DNA of 6,465 nt from Comamonadaceae bacterium (GCA_021286965.1 JAJTBK010000213.1:1-6465); one strand, 5' to 3'; positions 1 through 6,260 are shown, counted from the first letter of the stretch. Made by a program: numbers and translations. Notes: generated by a model from the sequence alone, not told the origin.

Positions 1-263
<263 letters not shown>

Positions 264-281
264 AGCGCCTGCACTGCTGCC

Positions 282-566
282 ATGGTTGCCCGCCTCGTCC
301 CCCTGGTGCTGCTGGCCCTGCTCGGGGCCATCCACGCCCAGCTGTGGACGGGACGCGGCAGCGTGCACCATGTGCGCGACATGCAGCAGCGCATTGCCGA
401 GCAGCAGGCCGAGAACGACAAGGCGCGCCAGGAAAACGCACGCCTGCAGTCCGAGGTCAACGACCTGAAAGAGGGCCTGGACATGGTGGAAGAAAAGGCG
501 CGCTACGAGCTGGGCATGGTCAAGCCCGGCGAGGTGTACGTGCACGTGGCGCCGCCCAAGCCCTGA
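282..566 (+). CDS. ftsB: Cell division protein FtsB (septum formation initiator family)
   Basis: FtsB is a small bitopic inner-membrane protein that, with FtsL and FtsQ, forms the divisome subcomplex that activates septal peptidoglycan synthesis. The 94-residue product is close to the usual length of about 90-105. A short N-terminal segment (about residues 4-19, VARLVPLVLLALLGAIHA) is the membrane anchor. Residues about 30-72 are rich in Q, E, K and R in a heptad-like pattern, the periplasmic coiled coil. The signature EEKARYELGMVKPGE follows at 70-84, and the tail is short and proline-rich. The ATG at 282 is the only start that keeps the anchor at the N-terminus; no good Shine-Dalgarno precedes it, so translation may rely on proximity to the eno stop. 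Gene order after eno supports the call. Confidence 0.95.
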   Translation: MVARLVPLVLLALLGAIHAQLWTGRGSVHHVRDMQQRIAEQQAENDKARQENARLQSEVNDLKEGLDMVEEKARYELGMVKPGEVYVHVAPPKP

Positions 567-613
567 AGTTCAGGCATAAAAATACCTGATTAGCGACCTG
601 CCTCAGACAAACC

Positions 614-685
614 CCGTTCGCCCTGAGCTTGTCGAAGGGCTGTTCGCACATCACGCCCTGGCTTCGACAAGCTCAGCCCGAACGG
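614..685. repeat. REP-like interspersed palindromic element
   Basis: Two long arms face each other. Left arm: CCGTTCG (614-620), CC, then CTGAGCTTGTCGAAG (623-637). Right arm: CTTCGACAAGCTCAG (662-676), CC, then CGAACGG (679-685). The 15-bp and 7-bp blocks are perfect complements, interrupted only by two C/C mismatches, and the spacer is 24 bases. From memory, arms of this sequence recur in intergenic gaps of many proteobacterial genomes, where REP elements are thought to be moved by RAYT transposases; no transposase is present here. It lies in the gap between two convergent genes, a typical site. Confidence 0.75.
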
Positions 686-710
686 ATAGGGGTAAACTCA
701 CCAATCAGGT

Positions 711-759
711 AAAAATAGCTGCTCGCGCTTGCCAGACAAGCGCAAGCAGCTATTTTTTT
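711..759. terminator. Bidirectional rho-independent terminator between ftsB and hisP
   Basis: The arms are 711-731 (A5, then TAGCTGCTCGCGCTTG) and 737-757 (CAAGCGCAAGCAGCTA, then T5), giving a 21-bp stem with a 5-base loop (732-736). There is one mismatch, C724 against A744, which becomes a G-U wobble in RNA made from the minus strand. The right arm runs into seven T (753-759) and the left arm begins with five A, so it can stop both the eno-ftsB transcript and the opposing importer transcript, whose last codon ends at 768. A related element lies inside the coding region at 5479-5520. Confidence 0.88.
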
Positions 760-767
760 GATAGCAA

Positions 768-1541
768 TTACTTGAGGTTGCCCGACAGGAAGCGCGCCAG
801 GCGCTCGCTTTTCGGGTTGGCCATCACGCTGTGCGGATCGCCCTGCTCCTCGATCTGGCCCTGGTGCAGAAAAATCACCTGGTTCGAGACTTCACGCGCA
901 AAGCCCATCTCGTGCGTGACGACGAGCATGGTGCGCCCCTCCTGCGCCAGCACCTGCATCACGCGCAGCACCTCGCCCACCAGCTCGGGGTCGAGGGCGC
1001 TGGTCGGCTCGTCGAACAGCATCACCTCCGGCTCCACTGCCAGCGCTCGGGCAATGGCCACGCGCTGCTGCTGGCCGCCGCTCATGTGGTTGGGGTAGGC
1101 GTCCTCGCGCCCTTCGAGCCCCACCAGGCGCAGGTATTTGCGCGCCCGCGCCACGGCCTCATCGCGCGGCAGGCCCAGCACGTGCACCGGCACTTCGATG
1201 ATGTTGGCGAGCACCGTCATGTGCGCCCAGAGGTTGAAGTGCTGGAACACCATCGCCAGGCGCGTGCGCAGGCGCTGCAGCTGCTGGTGGTCGGCGGCTT
1301 CCAGGGCGCCATCGCGCGCCATGCGCAGGGCCAGCTCCTCGCCGGCGACGCGGATGCGCCCTTGTTGCGGGCGCTCCAGCAAATTAATGCAGCGCAGCAG
1401 CGTGCTCTTGCCCGAGCCGGAGCTGCCAATGATGCTGATGACGTCGCCCGCGTACGCGGTCAGCGAGACGCCCTTGAGCACCTCGTTCGCGCCGTAGCGC
1501 TTGTGGATGTCCTCCACCTGGAGTTTGATCGGGCTGTTCAT
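768..1541 (-). CDS. hisP: Polar amino acid ABC transporter ATP-binding protein (HisP/GlnQ family)
   Basis: Cytosolic ATPase subunit; two copies drive the HisQ-HisM channel to import an amino acid delivered by the periplasmic binding protein. All nucleotide-binding motifs are present in the 257-residue product: Walker [10 protein letters not shown] (39-47), Q-loop Q100 in [12 protein letters not shown] signature MSGGQQQR (153-160, with M in place of the usual L), Walker [10 protein letters not shown] (173-181), D-loop SALDP, and switch His210. The length matches HisP (about 258). The insertion around residues 72-90 (ALRMARDG and following) is typical of HisP-like rather than GlnQ-like ATPases. 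The ATG at 1541 was chosen because the protein then starts at the usual point. It lies 10 nt after the hisM stop, and those 10 nt are C-rich with no Shine-Dalgarno, so translational coupling is likely. Last gene of the operon; the terminator follows at once. Confidence 0.95.
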   Translation of the reverse strand: MNSPIKLQVEDIHKRYGANEVLKGVSLTAYAGDVISIIGSSGSGKSTLLRCINLLERPQQGRIRVAGEELALRMARDGALEAADHQQLQRLRTRLAMVFQHFNLWAHMTVLANIIEVPVHVLGLPRDEAVARARKYLRLVGLEGREDAYPNHMSGGQQQRVAIARALAVEPEVMLFDEPTSALDPELVGEVLRVMQVLAQEGRTMLVVTHEMGFAREVSNQVIFLHQGQIEEQGDPHSVMANPKSERLARFLSGNLK

Positions 1542-1551
1542 GTCTGGGGGG

Positions 1552-2265
1552 TCAATGTTTGCGCGGCGCCAGGTAACCGAGGAAGCGCCGCTCCAGCAGC
1601 TTGGAGCAGCCGAGCAGGGCAAAGGTGATGCACAGGTAGATGGCGGAGGCGAACAGATAAGCCTCGAAGGGCAGGAAAAAATCGGCGTACACGCGGCTGG
1701 CCGCGCCCGTCAGATCGAGCAGCGCCGGCACCGTGCTCGCCAGGCTGGAGCTGTGCAGCATCATCACCACCTCGTTGCCGTAGGCGGGCAACATGCGGCG
1801 GATGGCGCTGGGCAGCACGATGCGGCGCATGAGCTGCCACGGGCCCATGCCCATGGCGCGTGCGGCCTCGACCTCGCCCTTGCTGGTCTCGCGGATGGAG
1901 CCGGCCAGCGTCTCGGCGGTATAGGCCGCCGTGTTCAGCGCGCACGACAGCAGGGTGCAGAAGAACGGCTCCTTGAAGTGCGTCCAGGGCCAGACGTCGT
2001 CCCAGTGCGCCTGCACCCAGGCCAGCTGGGCGACGCCGTAGTAGATCAAATACACCTGGATCAAGAGCGGCGTGCCGCGCATGAAGTAGGTGAAGGTCTG
2101 CGCCGGCCAGCGCAGCCAGGCGCGCGGGCTCACCAGCGCCAGGGCGCACAACAGCGCCAGCAGCGCGCCCACCGAGAGGCTGTAGAGCGTCAGCTGCAGC
2201 GTGACGAGCAGCCCCTCGCCGTACAGCGCCAGGGTCTCGGGTTCAAAAATCACGCTCCAGTTCAT
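1552..2265 (-). CDS. hisM: Polar amino acid ABC transporter permease, HisM type
   Basis: Inner-membrane channel subunit that pairs with HisQ. The 237 residues contain several hydrophobic segments (about 18-46, 57-80, 100-120, 155-185, 202-222). The cytoplasmic coupling motif is EAARAMG at 133-139, with ILP-type end VLP at 150-152, where the ATPase docks. The segments [19 protein letters not shown] (159-177) and [21 protein letters not shown] (57-77) are characteristic of the HisM branch. Its ATG overlaps the TGA of hisQ by four bases (ATGA, 2262-2265), the classic arrangement for coupled, equal synthesis of the two permease halves. The function is clear at family level; the substrate is set by the binding protein. 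Confidence 0.93.
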   Translation of the reverse strand: MNWSVIFEPETLALYGEGLLVTLQLTLYSLSVGALLALLCALALVSPRAWLRWPAQTFTYFMRGTPLLIQVYLIYYGVAQLAWVQAHWDDVWPWTHFKEPFFCTLLSCALNTAAYTAETLAGSIRETSKGEVEAARAMGMGPWQLMRRIVLPSAIRRMLPAYGNEVVMMLHSSSLASTVPALLDLTGAASRVYADFFLPFEAYLFASAIYLCITFALLGCSKLLERRFLGYLAPRKH

Positions 2266-2951
2266 TGCAGCTGCACCTTGTCACTGCCCAGGCTGTAGCG
2301 CGCACTCACACGCTTGAGCGCCCACAGCGAAATCGAGGTGTAGATCAGGTAGATCGCTGCCGTGAAGAGGAAGAAGGCAAAGGGCTCGCGCTGCGAGGCG
2401 CTGGACTGCTTGGCCAGGTAGGTCATGTCGTGCAGGCCAATCAGGCTGACCAGCGCCGTCGCCTTGATGAGCACCAGCCAGTTGTTGGTAAAGCTCGGCA
2501 GCGCGTAGCGCACCATCTGCGGCAGCGTGATGCGCAAGAACGTCTGCAGCCGCCCCATGCCAAAGGCCCAGGCGGCCTCCATCTGCCCCTTGGGGATGGC
2601 CAGAATGGCACCGCGAAAGGTCTCGGTCATGTAGGCGCCGTAGATGAAGCCAATGGTGAGCACGCCAGCGACGAAGGGGTCGAGATCGACGCCATCGGGG
2701 TTGCCCAGCAGCTCCAGCAGATTGTTCAGGCCGATGGCGCCGCCGTAGAACACCAGCAGCATCATGAGCAGCTCGGGAATGCCGCGCACCACGGTGGTGT
2801 AGGTGCTGGCGGCCCACACCAGCGGGCGCCGCCCCGAGAGCTTGGCCGCCGCGCCCACCAGGCCCAGCAGCGTGGCCACGGCCAGCGAGGCCAGCGAGAC
2901 GGACACCGTCAGCAGCGAGCCCTGCAGGATGGCAATGTAGTAATCACTCAT
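2262..2951 (-). CDS. hisQ: Polar amino acid ABC transporter permease, HisQ type
   Basis: Second channel subunit of the importer. From the ATG at 2951 it has 229 residues, close to HisQ (228). Hydrophobic segments lie at about 8-36, 47-75, 93-112, 150-175 and 192-212. The ATPase-docking motif is EAAWAFG (125-131) ending in TLP (142-144). VVRGIPELLMMLLVFYG (54-70) is the conserved core after the first helices. An in-frame GTG at 2972 would add MRRFVFP, but that codon sits inside the base of the hairpin at 2966-3004, and the ATG product begins at the normal family start; I prefer the ATG. No strong Shine-Dalgarno is visible before either. It follows the binding-protein gene after a 60-bp gap and overlaps hisM by four bases. 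Confidence 0.93.
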   Translation of the reverse strand: MSDYYIAILQGSLLTVSVSLASLAVATLLGLVGAAAKLSGRRPLVWAASTYTTVVRGIPELLMMLLVFYGGAIGLNNLLELLGNPDGVDLDPFVAGVLTIGFIYGAYMTETFRGAILAIPKGQMEAAWAFGMGRLQTFLRITLPQMVRYALPSFTNNWLVLIKATALVSLIGLHDMTYLAKQSSASQREPFAFFLFTAAIYLIYTSISLWALKRVSARYSLGSDKVQLQ

Positions 2952-2954
2952 GGG

Positions 2955-3004
2955 AAAAACAAAACGGCGCACCGTGCGCAGCGCAGCTGCGCGGGCGGTG
3001 CGCC
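2955..3004 (-). terminator. Intra-operon hairpin with T-runs: likely leaky terminator/attenuator between hisJ-like gene and hisQ
   Basis: Read on the minus strand, a 9-bp GC-rich stem (GGCGCACCG 3004-2996 with CGGTGCGCC 2974-2966) encloses a second 7-bp stem (GCGCAGC with GCTGCGC, 2992-2986 and 2982-2976) closed by a TGC triloop; the only unpaired bases between the stems are CCC and A. It begins 7 nt after the binding-protein stop and is followed by G-TTTT-G-TTTTT (2965-2955), just before the hisQ ATG. This has the form of a rho-independent terminator. Because essential downstream genes follow, partial termination or 3'-end protection of the upstream mRNA is the likely role. Confidence 0.72.
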
Positions 3005-3011
3005 AGGGGCA

Positions 3012-3773
3012 TCACTTGCCGTAGGGATCGAAGTCGAAGTACTTCTTGGCGATCTGGTCGTAGGTGCCGTTGCTGCGGATGGTGGCAATGGCGTCGTTGA
3101 GCTGCTTCTTCAGCTCGCCCTGGCCTTTGCGCATGGCGATGCCGATGCCTTCGCCGTAGTACTTGGGCTCGTACTGGTCGTGGCCGACGTAGCCGTAGTC
3201 CTGGCCTTCGGGCTTGCGCAGGAAGCCGCCGTTGACCTCGACCTTGTCGGCCACCGTGCCGTCCAGGCGGCCGGCCTTGATGTCCAGGTACACCTGGTCT
3301 TGCGACTGGTAGGGCACGACGGTGACGCCGGCGGGCTTCAATTCACCCAGGGCCCATTTTTCTTGCGTGCTGCCCTTGAGCACGCCAATTTTCTTGCCCT
3401 TGAGCGAGGCCGGGCCGTCGTACTGGGTGCCTTTTTTCACCACGATGGCGCTCGGCGTCTTGTAGTAGCGGTTGGTGAAGTCCACCACGCGCGCACGCTC
3501 GGGCGTGATCGACATGGAGCTAATCACCACGTCGTACTTCTTCGCCTGCAGGCCGGCGATGATGGAATCCCACTCGGATTCGACGAACACGCACTTGCGC
3601 TGCAACTGCGCGCACAGGGCATTGGCAACGTCCACGTCAAAGCCGACGATCTCGCCGCTGGGCGTCTTGGACTCGAACGGCTCGTAGGCCGGGTTCAGGC
3701 CGACGCGCAGGTCGGCCGCCAGGGCGGAACCGGCCAGGGTGGTAATGGCCAGTGCAAGCAGGGTTTTACGCAT
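3012..3773 (-). CDS. hisJ: Periplasmic polar/basic amino acid-binding protein (HisJ/ArgT family)
   Basis: Periplasmic receptor that captures an amino acid and delivers it to HisQMP. The 253-residue precursor starts with a Sec signal peptide, MRKTLLALAITTLAGSALA, with an AxA cleavage site after Ala19. The mature part is a two-lobe SBP_bac_3 protein and aligns by eye with HisJ/LAO: AYEPFESK (29-36), the Cys54-Cys61 pair matching the HisJ disulfide, the ligand loop SSMSIT (85-90), Arg93 that grips the alpha-carboxylate, GSTQ (134-137) and Asp176 that grips the alpha-amino group. The pocket differs at two places: Asn27 where HisJ has Asp11, and Trp68 where HisJ/LAO have Leu/Phe52. The substrate is therefore a basic or polar amino acid but not certain, and the symbol denotes family only. 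ATG at 3773 fits the AAGGAG site; an in-frame TTG at 3779 is too close to it. Confidence 0.92.
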   Translation of the reverse strand: MRKTLLALAITTLAGSALAADLRVGLNPAYEPFESKTPSGEIVGFDVDVANALCAQLQRKCVFVESEWDSIIAGLQAKKYDVVISSMSITPERARVVDFTNRYYKTPSAIVVKKGTQYDGPASLKGKKIGVLKGSTQEKWALGELKPAGVTVVPYQSQDQVYLDIKAGRLDGTVADKVEVNGGFLRKPEGQDYGYVGHDQYEPKYYGEGIGIAMRKGQGELKKQLNDAIATIRSNGTYDQIAKKYFDFDPYGK

Positions 3774-3782
3774 GAACAAAGT

Positions 3783-3788
3783 CTCCTT
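3783..3788 (-). promoter_or_regulatory. Ribosome binding site of the hisJ-like gene
   Basis: Minus-strand AAGGAG, 9 nt before the ATG at 3773. It is the best Shine-Dalgarno of the importer operon and decides the start: it leaves only 3 nt to the upstream in-frame TTG at 3779. Confidence 0.8.
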
Positions 3789-3821
3789 GTGGGATGGTTT
3801 CGGAAACGACGAAAGGGGGCT

Positions 3822-3850
3822 ATTGTCGCCGCCCCGGCTTCCCGTCCCAG
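3822..3850 (-). promoter_or_regulatory. Possible promoter of the importer operon
   Basis: On the minus strand GACAAT (3827-3822) resembles a -10 box, and CTGGGA (3850-3845) stands 17 bp upstream as a weak -35 (3 of 6 matches to TTGACA). This would give a leader of roughly 40 nt to the ATG at 3773. The 84-bp gap after hslO shows no terminator hairpin, so read-through from hslO is an alternative source of transcripts. Confidence 0.35.
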
Positions 3851-3857
3851 GAAAAAT

Positions 3858-4838
3858 TTATTGCACCGCGCTGCTCGCCGGCGGCTGCGGGCCGGCGGCC
3901 AGCAGCTGGGCGGCATCGACGGCGTCAAAGTGGTACTGCTGGCCGCAGAACTCGCAACCCACCTCGATCTGGCCCTGCTCGGCGACGATGGACTGCACCT
4001 CCTCGGCGCCCAGGTTGCGCAGCATGGCGCTCACGCGCGGGCGCGAGCAGCGGCAGGCAAAGCGCGGGCCGCTCGCGCCCTCCTGCGGCACGAAACGCAG
4101 CAACTTCTCCTCCCAGAACAGGCGGTGCAAGATGGTGTCCACGTCCAGCGTCAGCAGCTCCTCGCGCGTCAGGCTCGCTGCCAGGTGGGCGATGCGGTTG
4201 TAATCCTCGTTGGCGCCGATGGCGTCGCGCGCGCTGTCCTGGCCCGCACCCAAATTGGCCACGCCCTTGAGCGGCATCCGCTGCACCAGCAGGCCGGCGG
4301 CCACGCGCTCGTTGGCCGCCAGCACCAAGGTGGTATCGAGCTGCTCGGACTGCAGCATGTAGAACTGCAGCGCCTGCGCCAAATTCTGGAATTTTTCCCC
4401 CTCCACGCTGTGCAACGGCACCACGCCCTGGTAGGGCTGCTGGCCCGGCAGGCGCTCGGCCGGATCGAGCGTGATGGCGCAGCGCCCGGCGCCACCGGCG
4501 TTGACCATGGCGGCAAAGCCCGCCCCATCGGGCACGGCGCCGCGCACCGTGGCCGTGGCGCGCAGCGCCAGGTCGGGCTGCAGCTCGGCCACGGCGAGCT
4601 TGACCGGGCCGTCGCCCTGCACCTGCAGGATGAGGGCGCCGTTGAACTTGATGTTGGACTGCATCAGCAGGCCGGCAGCGAGCATCTCGCCGAGCAGCGC
4701 CGATACGGGCGCGGGGTAGGCGCCGGTCTCGCTGTTGCCGGCGCGGCGCTGCTGCACCTCGGCCCAGGCATCCGTCAGGCGCACGATGGCGCCGCGCACC
4801 GGCAGGCCGTCGAACAAAAACTTGTGCAGTTCAGACAC
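3858..4838 (-). CDS. hslO: Hsp33 redox-regulated molecular chaperone
   Basis: Hsp33 is a cytosolic holdase. It is kept inactive by zinc under reducing conditions and is activated when oxidants and unfolding make its cysteines form disulfides. The 326 residues show the N-terminal chaperone domain (for example SALLGEMLAAGLLMQSNIKF at 46-65 and DTTLVLAANERVAAGLLVQR at 168-187) and the C-terminal redox switch: CxC as FACRCSRPRV (Cys262, Cys264) and CxxC as GCEFCGQQYHF (Cys295, Cys298). All four zinc ligands are intact. One additional cysteine (Cys120) lies in the N-terminal domain. It is somewhat longer than E. coli Hsp33 (about 292), partly through an Ala/Pro-rich C-terminal tail. The start is GTG at 4838; a weak GGAAG lies 6 nt before it. 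The carbonic-anhydrase-like stop is 12 nt upstream, so the pair is probably one transcript. Confidence 0.96.
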   Translation of the reverse strand: MSELHKFLFDGLPVRGAIVRLTDAWAEVQQRRAGNSETGAYPAPVSALLGEMLAAGLLMQSNIKFNGALILQVQGDGPVKLAVAELQPDLALRATATVRGAVPDGAGFAAMVNAGGAGRCAITLDPAERLPGQQPYQGVVPLHSVEGEKFQNLAQALQFYMLQSEQLDTTLVLAANERVAAGLLVQRMPLKGVANLGAGQDSARDAIGANEDYNRIAHLAASLTREELLTLDVDTILHRLFWEEKLLRFVPQEGASGPRFACRCSRPRVSAMLRNLGAEEVQSIVAEQGQIEVGCEFCGQQYHFDAVDAAQLLAAGPQPPASSAVQ

Positions 4839-4850
4839 GAAACACTTCCA

Positions 4851-5375
4851 TCAACCAATTTTGCGCAGGCCGCTCTTGAAGCGCCGCGCGTTCTCCACGT
4901 AATGCTGCGCGCTCAGGCGCAGCCCCTCGATTTGCTCCGGCGTGAGCGGGCGTACCACCTTGGCCGGGCTGCCCAGGATCATGCTGCCGTCGGGAAATTC
5001 CTTGCCCTCGGTCACCAGGGCGCCGGCGCCCACCAGGCAGTTCTTGCCGATCTTGGCGCCGTTGAGCACCACGGCGCCGATGCCGATCAGGCTCTCGTCG
5101 CCAATCGTGCAGCCGTGCAGCATCGCCTGGTGGCCGACGGTGACACGCGCGCCGATGACCAGGGGCTGGCCAAAGTCGGCGTGCAGCACGCTCGCATCCT
5201 GAATGTTGCTGCCCGCGCCAATATGAATGCGGTCGCAATCGCCGCGCACCACGGTACCGAACCAGACGCTGGCATCGGCCTCCAGGGTCACGCTGCCCAT
5301 CACCTCGGCACTTTCGGCCACCCAGGCGCTGGCATGTACCTCGGGCGCGACGCCGTCCAATTCATATATCGCCAT
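4851..5375 (-). CDS. Gamma-carbonic anhydrase-like protein (YrdA/PaaY family, left-handed beta-helix)
   Basis: Likely a trimeric, metal-binding cytosolic protein. Relatives are called gamma-carbonic anhydrases, but many members have little or no measured activity, and some are thioesterases, so the reaction is not certain. The 174 residues are built from hexapeptide repeats (for example [20 protein letters not shown] at 13-32, and [20 protein letters not shown] at 91-110). The three metal-binding histidines are present: His65 in VLHAD, and His82 and His87 in VGHQAMLHG. The C-terminus ([15 protein letters not shown], then a helix) is standard for the family. The ATG at 5375 was chosen over an upstream in-frame start because it begins with MAIYELDG and has GGAGG 5 nt upstream. 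hslO follows after 12 nt; the DUF455 gene diverges from it over 37 bp. Confidence 0.93.
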   Translation of the reverse strand: MAIYELDGVAPEVHASAWVAESAEVMGSVTLEADASVWFGTVVRGDCDRIHIGAGSNIQDASVLHADFGQPLVIGARVTVGHQAMLHGCTIGDESLIGIGAVVLNGAKIGKNCLVGAGALVTEGKEFPDGSMILGSPAKVVRPLTPEQIEGLRLSAQHYVENARRFKSGLRKIG

Positions 5376-5380
5376 GGAAG

Positions 5381-5385
5381 CCTCC
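5381..5385 (-). promoter_or_regulatory. Ribosome binding site of the gamma-carbonic anhydrase-like gene
   Basis: Minus-strand GGAGG, 5 nt before the ATG at 5375. It fixes the start at that codon and rejects a 38-residue-longer version whose extra N-terminus runs across the divergent promoter and into the neighbouring gene. Confidence 0.82.
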
Positions 5386-5397
5386 GTTGTGCGCAAA

Positions 5398-5411
5398 CCT
5401 ACAATTGTAGG
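5398..5411. promoter_or_regulatory. Perfect 14-bp palindrome with opposed TACAAT -10 boxes (divergent promoter)
   Basis: CCTACAATTGTAGG is its own reverse complement. It reads TACAAT on the plus strand at 5400-5405 and again on the minus strand at 5409-5404, so each strand has a -10-like box and the two share two base pairs. Normal spacing puts the plus start point at about 5412-5413, on the DUF455 ATG itself, and the minus start point at about 5397, leaving a 22-nt leader with GGAGG for the carbonic-anhydrase-like gene. No convincing -35 box is seen for either. A dimeric repressor site is an alternative reading. Confidence 0.6.
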
Positions 5412-5412
5412 G

Positions 5413-6216
5413 ATGGAACTTCGCCAGCGCGCCCTAGAGGTTTTAGCCCTCACCGATCCTGAAGAAAAAGCGGCTGCAGCGCTTGACATGCAAGCGCGAG
5501 CAGCTCACTTTTCAATAGCAGAGCATTTTCAGCCGCAGGCCCTGCCCGCGCCGCTGCCGGGCCACCCGCCGCGCCCAGAGCTGCGCGCGCACACCGCCGT
5601 CGCGCGGCGCTCGCCGGCCACGGCGGAGGGCCGTGCCATCTTGCTGCACGCGATTGCGCACATCGAGTTCAACGCCATCAACCTGGCGCTGGACGCCGTC
5701 TGGCGCTTTGACGCCATGCCGCCCGCCTACTACCTCGACTGGCTGCGCATTGCCGCCGAGGAGGCGCAGCACTTTGGCCTGCTGCGTGCGCAGCTGCGCC
5801 GCATGGGCTGGGACTATGGCGACTTTCCCGCGCACCAGGGCCTGTGGACGATGTGCGAGAAAACCGCGCACGACGCCACCGCCCGCATGGCGCTGGTACC
5901 GCGCACGCTCGAAGCGCGCGGGCTCGACGCCACGCCGCTGATCCAGGCCAAGCTGCGCCAGGTGGGCACGCCCGACGCGCTGGCGGCGGCCCACATCCTC
6001 GACACCATCTTGCGCGAGGAGGTCGGCCACGTCGCCATCGGCAACCACTGGTACCGCTGGCTGTGCGCGCGCCAGGGCCTGGACGCCGAGGCGCATTTTG
6101 CGCAGCTGATGCAGCACTACGCCGCGCCGCGCCCCAAGCCGCCGCTGAACACTGCCGCCCGCCGCCAGGCCGGCTTTACCGAGGCCGAACTCGACTGGCT
6201 GCAGCAGCAGGTGTAA
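5413..6216 (+). CDS. DUF455 family ferritin-like protein (probable di-metal carboxylate helical bundle)
   Basis: The 267-residue protein belongs to the DUF455 ferritin-like family, whose function is not established. Likely metal ligands lie in helical motifs: HIEFN (83-87), EEAQHF (116-121) and [12 protein letters not shown] (202-213), a Glu/ExxH pattern as in di-iron ferritin-like proteins. The segment [18 protein letters not shown] (69-86) and the [14 protein letters not shown] loop (162-175) are family hallmarks. There is no signal peptide or membrane segment, so it is cytosolic. The ATG at 5413 gives the usual family N-terminus ([14 protein letters not shown]); no Shine-Dalgarno precedes it, and a -10 box ends 7 bp upstream, so a leaderless mRNA is likely. 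An in-frame ATG at 5374 would overlap the start of the divergent gene and is less likely. Bases 5479-5520 (about residues 23-36) match the terminator palindrome at 725-766. Confidence 0.9.
   Translation: MELRQRALEVLALTDPEEKAAAALDMQARAAHFSIAEHFQPQALPAPLPGHPPRPELRAHTAVARRSPATAEGRAILLHAIAHIEFNAINLALDAVWRFDAMPPAYYLDWLRIAAEEAQHFGLLRAQLRRMGWDYGDFPAHQGLWTMCEKTAHDATARMALVPRTLEARGLDATPLIQAKLRQVGTPDALAAAHILDTILREEVGHVAIGNHWYRWLCARQGLDAEAHFAQLMQHYAAPRPKPPLNTAARRQAGFTEAELDWLQQQV
5479..5520 (+). repeat. Palindromic repeat embedded in the DUF455 coding sequence
   Basis: These 42 bases align without gaps to 725-766 in the ftsB-hisP terminator: GCGCTTG, a 5-base loop, CAAGCGC, then AGCAGCT, nine T-rich bases, and ATAGCA, all at identical spacing. 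I count 33 of 42 identical. The 16-base block GCAAGCGCGAGCAGCT (5490-5505) is also the exact reverse complement of 717-732. The frame stays open, encoding about residues 23-36 ([14 protein letters not shown]). The poly-T arm is degenerate here, so it should not terminate. Confidence 0.68.
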
Positions 6217-6254
6217 GCAGGGGCAAATCCGGCGAACCCGGGGTGCTTCCTTCC

Positions 6255-6260
6255 TACAAT
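6255..6260 (+). promoter_or_regulatory. Probable -10 box of the EAL/HDOD gene
   Basis: TACAAT lies in the 82-bp gap after the DUF455 stop, in the same CCTACAAT context as the divergent promoter at 5398. The start point would be near 6267, leaving a leader of about 32 nt with no clear Shine-Dalgarno. No good -35 is visible, nor any terminator for the DUF455 transcript. Confidence 0.5.

Noticed and set aside
614..759. CRISPR array or small structured RNA gene in the ftsB-hisP gap.
   Set aside because: There is one hairpin and one terminator, not regularly spaced direct repeats, and no promoter-like sequence dedicated to the gap was seen.
1542..1622. A longer hisP starting at 1622 inside hisM.
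   Set aside because: The extra 27 residues are hisM sequence in another frame. The protein starting at 1541 has the normal length and N-terminus for HisP.
831..2298. Two 265-codon plus-strand frames (831-1628 and 1501-2298) opposite hisP and hisM.
   Set aside because: The composition is low complexity (His, Ala, Gln, Arg), and the real genes on the other strand have complete family motifs. Treated as shadows.
2265..5462. A 1065-codon open frame on the plus strand running antisense to hisQ, the hisJ-like gene, hslO and the carbonic-anhydrase-like gene.
   Set aside because: It lies exactly opposite well-recognised genes and crosses their gaps. Its translation is rich in His, Gln, Ala, Arg and Gly with no domain pattern. 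GC-rich codon bias commonly leaves the antisense frame free of stops.
5376..5489. A longer N-terminus for the carbonic-anhydrase-like protein starting at 5489.
   Set aside because: It would cross the divergent promoter and the DUF455 5' end. GGAGG at 5381-5385 points clearly to the ATG at 5375.
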